A stretch of 64,000 nucleotides of DNA from Diphasiastrum complanatum (taxonomy: Eukaryota > Streptophyta > Lycopodiopsida > Lycopodiales > Lycopodiaceae), in the NCBI GenBank assembly GCA_029204225.1, contig CM055097.1:4002620-4066619 (forward strand), in the 5' to 3' direction. This document shows positions 11,450-21,224 of this stretch, one piece after another (position 1 is the first letter of the stretch; every line of letters begins with the position of its first letter). The notes under the pieces are model-generated. The model had not been told where the DNA came from. It was given only the letters and a program-made list of their open reading frames with translations, and did no database searches. The translations under genes were made by a program, and so were the position numbers.

Positions 11450-11832
11450 AAATATCAATATTCACAACACGAATTCACAATATTCACGTATTTCATAATA
11501 TACGTTTCTCAATATTCACAATTTCACATCAGTATTCATGATTTGTATTCACAATGTTCACGATCAGTATTCAGAATATTCGCAATCACTATTCACAACA
11601 TTCACAATAAAAATCTCAAAATCTCAATTTCTCAGAATCTCAGTTTCTCAAAATCTCAGTTTCTCATAATCTCAATTTCTCAAAATCTTAATTTTTCAGT
11701 TTCTTAGTTTCTCAGAATCTCAATGTCTCAGAATCTCAGTTTCTCAATTTCTCAATTTCTCAGTTTCTCAGTTTCTCAGAATCTCAATTTCTTAGAATCT
11801 TAGTTTGTCAATTTCTCAATTTTTCAAATATT
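11450..11832. repeat. 8-bp/16-bp minisatellite (AATCTCAG / TTTCTCAG)
   Basis: From about 11600 to 11832 the sequence is built of 8-base units ending in CTCA (AATCTCAG, TTTCTCAG, TTTCTCAA), often alternating as a 16-base unit. It is preceded at 11450-11600 by a looser ATTCACAATATTCA repeat. The copies are imperfect. There are no spacers or conserved longer repeats, so it is not a CRISPR array. Confidence 0.85.
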
Positions 11833-11839
11833 CGCAATT

Positions 11840-13985
11840 TCAACGATCACAAACCATCAATAAAGTAATCTTCAGGACGCATATCTGAAAATTCGACCAT
11901 TTCTTCATCCAATATGGAAAACATTGTCTATATGTCCTACAAAACAAAATACAATCGCAAAATCATAATTTGATAGAAATCAGTTCTTATATACCCCTAG
12001 TCATTGACATAGAGACAATAACAAGCATACATCACATGCATAAACAACTTTTTCACACTAATACTCTAACTTCACTCAGACCTATCATATTCATGAGCAG
12101 GTTCTATCTCAGTCCACTTCCTTGTAAATACACTTGCAGACAGATTGAGAAAGTTGTCAATCCAAAATGGATCAAGAGTCTACAATGATCTCATTAGAAA
12201 TAGTCTCATTAAGTCAAAGAAGCTGATCTCAGGCATGAAACCCTTAAGATTATAGTCAGTAATAGCATAAAAAAGACCGATGAATCAATCCTCATTCACC
12301 TACTTGGCTAAGAGAAAAGCAAGAGCATGAGTGTACAGACCAAGAGCAAAAGCCACCTTGCGACTTTTACGCAGTGCCACATAAGAAATTTATCCTCTTG
12401 TATTGATTGTAAAAGTTATGTAAAATATATAGAGAGTATATACAGGCGACTAGAAGGGGATAGCTATTTGTGAACATGTAGTGTGCAACAAATATGGGGC
12501 TCAGGTAAGTATATCCTTGCATGCATTTTTTGATCTCAGTTCTCTTCTCCATAAAGTAACTTGCAGAAAGTTCGAGGAAGTTAATAATCCAAAGTCTACA
12601 ATCTCATGACAACCAACAATATACCAGGCTCAATTTCGGTGAACTGCAGATGCTCATATTCAAACAAGTATCGTTCAATGGCGCCGCAAGCAACCTAGCT
12701 CTTGTTCTAAAGCCCTTGGTATGATGACCAATTCCAACGCAAATGAAAAGTTGCTACCAGTTTGAAGTTGCCCTTGCCTTTGTAGTTGCAAGCTCACGCC
12801 TCACAACAAAATTGCATGCAAATCCAGCAGGCGTGGTCGAATCTGCCTTACCTGGATAAGGGACATGGGTTTCATTGCCCAAAGATAGACTATGAGCCAC
12901 TTTCATCTACGGAAGCATCTACCTATCAGAGATTGCTTGAGTTGCCCTGACTGCCCTGTAAATCGTTACTAGATTCACATGCGAAGTGCTGAAATTCGTT
13001 GTGCTTAGAAAAATCTTTGCTAGAGCTGCATGCAAAGTGTTGCCTTGTGCTTCACATACTCTTGAGTTTGCATGCTAGACCAGCTTAGAATTTACGGGAA
13101 CCCTCACAGAGTTGAGACCTGCCAAAAATCTGCTAGAAATCTGCAAAAAGAGATGTCGGAGATTTGTAGCATTTGTAAGCTCCAATTTCACTTATGACAA
13201 TGTTGGCTTCTGCACAAATTTCTTGACCATGGCAAAGCTAATCCTGTTGTTCGTGGCCAGATCCAACTCCCGAATCTTTCTACAGCTATTCTCTGATGCA
13301 AAAACTACTCAAAAAGCTACGAGCAGCCCGTGGAGACCACAAAACCTGTTTCGATCACCAGTAGCGCCTAGTGATTCAACAACAATACTCGGCTTTTAAA
13401 ACGCTCATAGATTCTATGAGTATAGGCTAGATTCAACTCCGAAATTCTTCCCAAATGATCATTCTTTTCAATGCCAACAGTGCCTACAATCCAACAGTGA
13501 GCCTAGGCTGCTAAACCCCTCAGATTCTATAATTACAAACCAACCTCAACTATTCTTCTGAAATGATCCTTTGTTAGATTTACAGCAGCGCCTTCATAGA
13601 TATCCGGAGGTAATTTCTATTTGATTATGCAAGCAGTAAATGTACGTACAGAGGATGCCTAGACAACATATCTTGGACCACACTATCTACTACATTTTCC
13701 ATAAGTCGAAGCACATGCAACCGGAAAATGTCGAAGCACATGCAACAAGTAGAGATATGCAAATTGGCTGTAGATGCACATATAGACTAGTTGATTAGCA
13801 GCAATCCCTTCAACGAATTTTCAACAACTATAACGTATTCCGTACAAATCATAACCTTTGATTTTAATACAAATCAACGCTCCAAACCGTGCCAGGTGGA
13901 TCTTGTGTGGGAACAAATGCATGTTAGTTTAACTCTTATTCAATGTTCAAGCCTTAAAAGTTTAGGCTGTCATCATAGAGTATCC
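11840..13985. other. unassigned stretch, no supported gene
   Basis: Short open frames exist (for example 11970-12188 and 13112-13399), but none has a recognisable motif, a splice context or a clear start. I see no RNA gene. Confidence 0.5.
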
Positions 13986-14039
13986 TTTAATGTTGACTTT
14001 TTTCCAAACTGCACCAACCCACATCAGAGGACCGAAGTT

Positions 14040-14115
14040 CAAACCAGGAGGTTGAATAGGTCCATATAGCCTCCATCCAGATTTATGGATGATCCGGCCT
14101 GCTACTTGTGGAGCC
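14040..14115 (+). pseudogene. small copia polyprotein fragment
   Basis: The reading RRLNR..PPSRFMDDPACYL matches the linker before reverse transcriptase of the copia element at about 38.05-38.12 kb (PPSRFMNDLACYF), also at nucleotide level. It ends abruptly on the right. A Gln-type codon within it is now TAG. Confidence 0.6.
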
Positions 14116-14132
14116 TCATGATCCCACATTAT

Positions 14133-14465
14133 CCAAGTTATTGTTATATATTGTAAAAATTTTCAATTTTCAATTTTTATACATGTAAATGTGCTATAGT
14201 GTCTGAATTCATGTAAAGGCCCATTTGTACTTTGTAAATTCACATTTAGGTGAGAATTTGCGACGTTCTATAGAGACGCAGTACCGGATCTCAACCGACA
14301 TTTTGACGGTTGGTAAATGACATTGAGGCCGATGATCGTTCCTATAAAGTCGACACTTCGTGCCATTGTACTTACGCATTTGCACAGATCTGAGTATCAA
14401 TAGAGAGAGAAGAGCAATTTTTTTATAAACTTGAGCATACTTTCCCTCTGTCATCTTTTACAACA
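14133..14465 (+). repeat. possible copia LTR or LTR fragment
   Basis: The segment starts TGTTAT and ends ACAACA, a near-inverted pair, and has a TATA-like CCTATAAAG at about 14340. It lies between a copia coding fragment and the stop codon of the minus-strand ORF at 14466. No second copy was found, so this is a structural guess. Confidence 0.3.
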
Positions 14466-15275
14466 TTATTTCTTATCAATCGAGCGAGTACATTCTATAT
14501 GATCTGTAACTGTTTGTGATACTGCTCTGTCTGCGTCACACATAAAGTAAGGTAGAGTAAAAGGACACTTTCTTGCTGCTCCAAGAACCTTACTTGAACC
14601 TTCAAGAATCTGTAAAAACAGATCCAAAATGCTTTGCCCATGTGGCTCCCCTTTGATGCTTTTGACTAGCTTCCAATTGCTACTTGCCTCTTGGTGTTGA
14701 TGCAGCAATTCAAGATCAACATCTTGATCTTCCAATAAAACATCAAGGACTTTGCATTTATAAACATCTTCAAATCTGAACCTCTGAAGATACTCCCTCT
14801 CAAACACATGATTAACACCCCACAAGATCTCATCATTGCTTGATTTCAACCTTTCACTATAGTTAGTGAAAACAATGTCACCATCATAAACCAAAAGATA
14901 GATTTCTACAATTCTATCCAACACGAAGTAGAGTAGATAAAGTTGAGTATCAAACCTAATCAAACCAACCCATTTGAGTTCAAACCAAACCTCAATGAGC
15001 TCACCAATAGATCTTCCTTGCCTTGAAGACATGTAGTCTTCTTCATCCAACCTTTTGCCATCTTGATCATGCATGAACACTCCACCACAATCATAACAAC
15101 CTTTGAGTTGATGAAGAGATGTAAGATCCATGCCTTGGATCTTCCCAAGAGTCACTCTTCCTTCGCCCTTTCCTTCACAAGACTCCCTCTTAATGATCAC
15201 ACCACAAAAGTTAGCAATCTCCCTCTTGATAGTTGCATCATAAAAAATGGAAGAATCTCGAACATTAGAAGCCAT
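14466..15275 (-). CDS. unrecognised 269-residue ORF
   Basis: An open frame of 269 codons from an ATG at 15275 to TAA at 14466. It is fairly acidic, with a C-x2-C pair (GCYDCGGVF) near residue 60, a DEED segment, and a hydrophobic middle (LYLLYFVLDRIVEIYLLVY) that could be a buried helix or a membrane segment. It lies downstream, in the same direction, of copia gag-protease and of another unknown frame, so it may be the last part of one element-borne coding unit. It could also be a remnant of a captured host gene. I cannot assign a function. Confidence 0.4.
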   Translation of the reverse strand: MASNVRDSSIFYDATIKREIANFCGVIIKRESCEGKGEGRVTLGKIQGMDLTSLHQLKGCYDCGGVFMHDQDGKRLDEEDYMSSRQGRSIGELIEVWFELKWVGLIRFDTQLYLLYFVLDRIVEIYLLVYDGDIVFTNYSERLKSSNDEILWGVNHVFEREYLQRFRFEDVYKCKVLDVLLEDQDVDLELLHQHQEASSNWKLVKSIKGEPHGQSILDLFLQILEGSSKVLGAARKCPFTLPYFMCDADRAVSQTVTDHIECTRSIDKK

Positions 15276-15733
15276 AAAAAGAAGACGTAGATACCTTCAA
15301 CATAAGAATGATTGAAGTACTTTTTCTTGTCAAACCTGGACTTCTAATCAATGATATAGGTAATGATAATGAACCCTCACTATCATTCACAAAAGCATAA
15401 TTCAAAGTACATCCTACTTTGAACACTTCACATTCATGTCTCCCTTTTGACTTGAGATCTTCCACACCAAATCTCATGATAGAACCGTTTGATCTACTTT
15501 TTTTTATGAATACATGTGACACCACTTGTTGCACAAATGGCTTTCTTGGACTCATCACATAAAGATGCAAAAGAAAATTTTTCTTCAAACATGCTCAAAG
15601 CACCATCTCTTTCCAAATGAGTAAATAAGTCATTAGCAACAACCATTTCCAAAGAAGGGTTTTCATCACCTCCATTGATGAAGTTAGCTCTCTTCTTACC
15701 TTTTTCATTTTTGCACTTGCCATGTAGTTCCAT
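15265..15733 (-). other. unrecognised ORF pair inside copia-derived element
   Basis: Two overlapping frames (15733-15494 and 15588-15265) probably form one frameshifted coding stretch. Visible features are a Lys-rich start (KCKNEKGKKRA), an ENPSL ... FEEKFSF segment and HECEVFKVGCTL ... VNDSEGSL. I do not recognise a family. The order of several short motifs resembles the ORF at 44882-45922 (ENSL ... FEEIF; ENCKFSILEANCKL ... VSESSSI). That similarity is by eye only. Confidence 0.45.
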
Positions 15734-15823
15734 TGAAGAGCCACCAACTTGGAAATCTATGAGTAGAAGAGTTCAAACATGATACATGATACTAATTTAG
15801 CACCACATGACTCCATTTGACTA

Positions 15824-16111
15824 CTAGGTAGCACCAGTCCACAATGGATCCAAAACATTGATCATAGACTCACCAAAAGGTGCCAAGTTAGCACAACAAT
15901 AACTATCTCCAAGAAGCTCATTAGATCTCAACCTAGATCTAGCATAAGGAAGCTCTTTAGACTTTGCATAAGATCTCCCAATCTTATTGATGCTAGGAAT
16001 TGACTTTTGAAAGTTGAGAGAACCACCAACATCCATTTCATTCCTCTTGTTAGACATAACAAATGCATCAAGCTTGTAAAGTCTACCTTGTCTATTGCCC
16101 CTTGCAATCAA
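15824..16111 (-). pseudogene. copia pre-integrase fragment running into unknown sequence
   Basis: The start (GDVLIARGNRQGRLYKLDAFVM) is the usual stretch between copia protease and integrase. The following residues no longer match an integrase zinc-binding region: there is no HxRLGH and no CxxC. The frame ends at two adjacent stops. The junction to non-copia sequence therefore lies in about 15.9-16.0 kb. Confidence 0.6.
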
Positions 16112-16190
16112 GACATCTCCCTTAGTAATGAAGCAAACATCCCCAACAATCTTTGTCTTGTACCCTCACCACCATTTGGCATGTGTACTC

Positions 16191-17325
16191 TCAATCACTA
16201 ATAGGAATGTAAAGAACATCATCAAGCCTTGCATTCCTACTAGTAGAAAGGCAAATAGTAATTGATCCAATACCTTTGATCATACACTCACCACCATTTG
16301 GCATGTGAACCATTTTCTTGGTTCCAACATAAGAGATCGAAGAAGTAAAGAACTCCTTGTGACTAGTCATGTGTGAACTAGATCCACTATCTATCCACCA
16401 TGAATCCTTGTCACTTCCACTTGACATTAGACTTGAAGAACACATCATGAGAGAATCACAAGAATCTAGATCCTCATTAGAAGTACAAAAGTTGCTTTGC
16501 TTGCTACCTTCATTACTTTGCTTCTTATGACATTCATTTGCAAAATGACCTTTTATCCCACAATAAAAGCACTTGAACTTTGACTTATCTTTCTTTCTAA
16601 AAGAACTAGAAGAGGAGGAGGAAGAGTGATCATCATGATCCAAGTTTCCACCTTTGGACCATTTCCCTTTGCCTTTACCTTTTCCTTTGACTTTTACTTT
16701 TGTGAAGAAAGCCTCTTCACCTCCACCTTGCAAGGATGCACCATCAAGCTTTGATTGCAACCTATGTTCTTCAGCCAATAAGATTTCTTGCAAGTCAACC
16801 ACACTTGGCAAGACTCTTTGAATGGCAAAACTTTGCACAAGGTTAGCATGTTCATCTAGAAAACCATTGAACATAACCTGGACTATTTCACCATCTTTTA
16901 TGTTTTCATCAATGCATGCTAGATCATCACTTAAGGACTTAACCCTCATGACAAATGCATGAGCACTTTCTCCCTCGCTTTGTCTACTAGAGAATATTTG
17001 CCTCCTTAGGGTCAATACCCTAGAGGTGGACTTAGATTAAAAGAGCTTCTTCAAGGCATTCCATGACTCACTTGCACTTTGACTTTTACCAACTTCCTTG
17101 AGAAGTTCATTGGTATTTCATTTTAATGATATGAAGAGCCCTTTTAGCCTTCTTATCAAACCTTTGTTGCTCTTGAATTGTGGCTGGTCTCTCTTCAATT
17201 CCTGCAACTATGTCCATGAGTTCATTCAACTCAAGTAAGGATTCCATCCTCACTTTCCAAGTAGAGTAGTTTGATGAACTCAACCTATCATTAGTTTCTA
17301 ACATGATCCCACCATTGGAAGCCAT
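16191..17325 (-). pseudogene. copia Gag and protease (two ORFs, broken between)
   Basis: The first part (17325-17107) starts MASNGGIMLETNDRLSSSN and holds the copia Gag N-terminal motif YSTWKVRMESLLE. A short damaged region follows. The second part (17015-16191) opens with LRRQIFSSRQ and continues through Gag, a Lys/Gly-rich and Ser-rich linker, the CCHC knuckle CFYCGIKGHFANEC (about 16530-16575) and the protease motif WWIDSGSSSHMTSHKEF (about 16370-16410). It ends in VLYIPISD. The RNA-binding knuckle and the protease Asp are intact, but the frame between the two parts is not. Confidence 0.88.
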
Positions 17326-17329
17326 GAAT

Positions 17330-18100
17330 ATAATGATTCTTCAAATTTTAGGCTCTGTCCTAATGCACCTAGCACTCACTTTCCTCTCAACAAATGATAG
17401 ATAAGGAGATCTTAGAAGATCTGGGACACTAAAACACTTCTATCTTGAACCTGACTGGTTTCCAATCATAGAAAGAAAGATTGAAACACATGCAACACTT
17501 TGCACACACTAAGAATGGATTACAAACTCAAACCAACCTGAACACACTCCAGCTCTCAAACTTTCTAGCAAGTGACCAAATCAAGTTATGGTGTGGAGAG
17601 TTACTTGCATTCTTAGAAAATACAAAAGACTAGGCTGCCAAGAATACCTAGAATTGAACAAACTTGATCAACATATGATCAACACACTAAGATACTGATT
17701 CGACCTATAAAACCGCATGTAAACCACACTTCTAAAAGTTTATAAAGTCTAGCAAGTGATAAGTACAAGCTTTAGAGGTGAAAGAAAGAGCACACTTAGT
17801 GAATCACAAGACTAGCTTCACTAGCTTGTCAAATCTTGGTGTTTAGATGTAGATCTAAGATCACTTCACATGAGAATGTTCCTCAACCTATTAAGAACCT
17901 GAAAACACATTTGCATAATGGTTAAAACCTTCCAGCAAATGCTCCAATCAAATTACATAAGAAGAGCTACTTACATGCTCAACAAAGTACACCAAAATTT
18001 ATGCAAAAGATTGTTGACAATCTGTTCACCAAAAGGGGATCTTTCATCCAAGTGGGAGCTTTGCTCAGCCTTTTGGAGAATCACAAAATCACTCAAAGAG
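17330..18100 (-). other. probable leader of the minus copia element and unassigned DNA
   Basis: Upstream of the minus-strand Gag start, the sequence shares words with the 5' leader of the plus-strand copia (25.4-25.95 kb), for example around a TTTCAATCTT stretch. It is probably a decayed untranslated leader or LTR. No PBS was found. Confidence 0.35.
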
Positions 18101-18107
18101 TATTTGT

Positions 18108-18178
18108 CATCCACTTAAGGAGAAGGTTCATCCACTTAAGGAGAGTGTTCATCCACAAAGGAGAGTGTTCATCCACAG
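18108..18178 (+). repeat. 21-bp tandem repeat, about 3.4 copies
   Basis: Units CATCCACTTAAGGAGAGTGT(T) start at 18108, 18129, 18150 and 18170. The third is one base shorter and the fourth is partial. They keep reading frame, giving a 7-residue repeat in one frame, but no real gene is evident. Confidence 0.85.
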
Positions 18179-18299
18179 AAGTGGAGATTGTCAACAATAG
18201 ATTGAACAGAACATTGTTAGTATTGAATATGCACAAGTCTCACAATCAACAAATGATTAGGTGTCGACGAAGAATAATACCAAAAATAGAAAGGTCTTC

Positions 18300-18948
18300 A
18301 GAGGATCAGTTGTCGTATTGTCATATTTTTGCCAAAAAAGTCATTTTTTTTTGCAAAAATACCAGTATTACTCTTGATACTTTGCCAGAACCTTCACCGA
18401 GATTTCAAAACATACTATTTATAGTAAAATACTATTTTTTGAGTTCGACAAAGATTCTTCTTGATTAGATCACAAAAATTCTTGAATTTTACCCTCATCA
18501 GACTACATAAACTATAATTTATTGTGTCAGAAACCTTCATCCGATTTTCAATACTTGTATCTGTATCAAATCCTTCACCTGAGAGGTTGGCGAAGGTTAT
18601 TTCCCTAGAAATTGCTAGAAAAGTGTTCAGAGAGTTTTTTTTTTTTCCAAAATAGCACTATTGAACCTTTGCCGAGACAACCTTCGCCTAGTGAACCTTT
18701 GCTAGTCCTATTTTTAGTTTCTGATTTTTCAAATCAAGTCTATCAAAATTTGGATCAAATTTGATATATTCTGATTTGGATTTTGAGAGATTTATCATTT
18801 TTGAGAAGTATTAATTGATCGAATTTTGAAAAGTTTTTCATCATATAGAATCAGATTCTTGAAAAGTGGAATAGATCTAGTAGATCTAATCTGAGATAGC
18901 TTTTTGAAAAATCTAGATCCAATCTCATTATCTATTTGATCTAAATTT
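18300..18948 (+). other. leader/LTR-like region of gypsy element with CCTTCGCC words
   Basis: AT-rich DNA directly upstream of a gypsy Gag. It holds several copies of ACCTTCGCC, ACCTTTGCC and related words at about 18390-18715. The same words recur at 48480-48800 after a gypsy integrase relic, so both stretches are probably LTR or leader DNA of one gypsy family. Boundaries are not defined. Confidence 0.45.
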
Positions 18949-20408
18949 GTGAAGATGGCTGCCCCTGGAGCTGCTGGAGGTGCTCCACATGAAGTCAATC
19001 CAATTATTGTTAGAAGAGCACCCCGATTGGATCTACCTAGATATAATGGATTAACAGATCCAGTTAGATTTCTTCAGATCTATGCTGAATCCTGTGAAGT
19101 CTATGGTGAGATTTATCCTCAAGATAAACTTAAGCTGTTTCCTATGGCCTTAACAGGCGCAACACAAGATTGGTACTATAATCAAGATGAAACTGAGCGT
19201 ACAGATTGGGAGGTTGTTAAGCGAGCCCTAATCACACGGTTCAAACCACAAAAGTTTATGGAAGACCCTTTCCTACTTTTAAGTAAAATTAAAATGGGAA
19301 AGCGGGACATGGTTCGAGATTACATTGAACGAGTGAAACGTCTTAGATCTGAATGCAAACCTGAGCTGATTAACGAAAATGCCATGATTATGTGGTTTTT
19401 GTCAGGTCTACCTAAACGGATTAGACGTGAGTTGAAACACCATAATGAGTATGCACTCTTGCAAAATGCTATGGACGATGCAATTCGGGAGGAGGATGAA
19501 GATTCAGATGAGGAGCCAAATATCAGTATGTTGCCTTATACAGTAGGGCAGACTAATACGACATCCACCACCATTCAACGAATGCCAATGCTACTGCAGA
19601 AATGATGCTCAATGAGTTCGAGAAACTTGGGAAGAACCAGCAGAAACAGATGGAAAAGTTGCAGTTGCAATTTGATGAGAAGATCAAAGCATTGGAAAAT
19701 TTCCACAGGGAAGCAAACAAAGAATTCAAAAAACTTGCAAAGACTTTTTCTACCAGGGAAAATGTTTGGTGTTCTATTTGTACACGAAATCACACAGTGA
19801 ACGAGTGTCCTCAATTGAAAAAACGAATTGAAATCAGTGTTTGCCATTTGTGTAATTCACCTGATCATGAGACTGCTTTTTGCAACTTCAACCCTCGGAT
19901 AATTCAACAACGGTATGCCCAGATGGGATATCGAAAACCACAGTATGGAGGTAATCCAACAATAAGACCGTGACAATTTGCTCTTGGATACCCGGAACAT
20001 TTAGCTTTACCTGCCCCACCAAAGCGCTCCGCTCCTCCAGCCAATTTGATGGAACCGGAACCTTACGGAAATGCTGAGCAATGGAACTATGGAAATGATC
20101 AAGCAAGTGGATCTTCAGAACAATATGCCATTTATGCTGCTGCTCAACAACAAGCCTCTAGAAATTGGACCAGAGCACCACTCAGATGCTTTGCATGTGG
20201 AGAAAATCACAGAGTTGCAGAATGCCCAAATAAAGAAAAATTTGTACCATTTTGTCATGACTGTGGTTACGGGCATTGCTATAAAGACTGTCCAGCAAGA
20301 CCGAAGCCACCACCAGCTATAGCACCTGTAAATTTGATAACAATCAAGCAAAGACCAGTAGCTGAGAATAAACCAAGTGCACTCTTGATGGTGGTCACCA
20401 GAGCATAG
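18949..20408 (+). pseudogene. gypsy Gag with four zinc knuckles (frameshift and one stop)
   Basis: The first part (18949-19605) starts MAAPGAAGG and holds the retrotransposon Gag domain: PRYNGLTDPVRFL, ALTGATQDWY, FLSGLPKRIRREL. A frameshift at about 19600 moves it to the second part (19602-20408), with a coiled-coil-like EKLGKNQQKQMEKLQ segment. Knuckle-like motifs follow: CSICTRNHTVNEC, CHLCNSPDHETAFC, CFACGENHRVAEC and CHDCGYGHCYKDC. A single TGA at 19971-19973, probably from CGA, interrupts the second part, and the frame resumes immediately. Four knuckles is more than the one or two usual in plant gypsy Gag. Confidence 0.85.
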
Positions 20409-20920
20409 AGGCAGAAAGAACCAGTAATGGATCCAGTACCTGCTGATTCTATACCATTGAATGATATACCAACAACATCGGAATTCTATCCAAATCTTAA
20501 TATAGAAAGACGAAGATATCAAGATATGAGATAGTGGATCAAACATCTGCAAGAAGAAGAGGAGCTTGAAGCTGCCAACTGAAGTTCAGTCTTCACCATT
20601 GCTGCCGCCAAGAAATTTACGTATAGATATGAATGATCAATTACATCATCTTGAAGAACCCTTCAAGATGACTAAACCAGAAGCACCGCATACAGAATAC
20701 TCATGAACATTTTGTCTAGCAAGATCAATATTTCATTGGGAGAGTTCCTGAAGTTGGTGCCAAAAGCAAAAGAAGTCTTAGCGCAAAAGTTAGCTCAAGA
20801 AGAACCATAAGTCGATCAGGAGCCGCTTTTTTGTGCTGGATTTGAAGAATCTAACGAAGTACTCCATGTTGGAGCCGCTTGGGAAAGTGAACAAAAGAAT
20901 ATCACTCTGCTGAAGCAGTC

Positions 20921-21169
20921 GTGATAGATGGAGGTTTAGGAATTAACCTGATTTCTACAAAGCTATGTGCAAAATGGGGCCTTACAAAGATTAAGCCTGC
21001 TACTTTTGTTATTAAGCTAGCTGATCAAACGACAGTTCGTCCACGAGGAATGGTGGAAGATATACCTGTCAAAATTGTGGGAGTACAGTTTGTCGTTACT
21101 TTCGTAGTGATGGACTTACCAGAAGCACCAAATGTCTACCGAATTCTATTAGGATGTCCATGGTTATGA
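20921..21169 (+). pseudogene. gypsy aspartic protease fragment
   Basis: The motif MIDGGLGINLISTKLC replaces the usual D-S/T-G-A active site with D-G-G. The stretch continues to YRILLGCPWL, as in plant gypsy proteases. Codons past the TGA (VAQVIHNWGTEKITFET) are still gypsy-like. Reverse transcriptase does not follow. Confidence 0.75.
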
Positions 21170-21224
21170 GTTGCGCAAGTAATTCATAACTGGGGTACCG
21201 AAAAAATCACTTTTGAAACTTCGT

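Larger units (their letters stand above)
14466..17325 (-). mobile_element. copia-derived element: gag-protease followed by non-pol ORFs
   Basis: On the minus strand, Gag (17325 to about 16480) and protease (about 16400 to 16190) are clear and closely match the copia at 25.96-27.05 kb. Only the pre-integrase fragment follows. After about 15.9 kb, integrase and RT are absent. Their place is taken by open frames of unknown type (15494-15733, 15265-15588 and 14466-15275). This would fit a non-autonomous element that lost pol and keeps other coding DNA, or a nested insertion. No LTRs or PBS could be fixed. Confidence 0.75.

Noticed and set aside
11600-11832. Possible CRISPR-like repeat array
   Set aside because: The repeat unit is 8 bp with no unique spacers, and the sequence is a plant nuclear region. 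It is a minisatellite.
13112-13399. 95-residue ORF
   Set aside because: No recognisable motif. It is not supported by neighbours and is likely chance.
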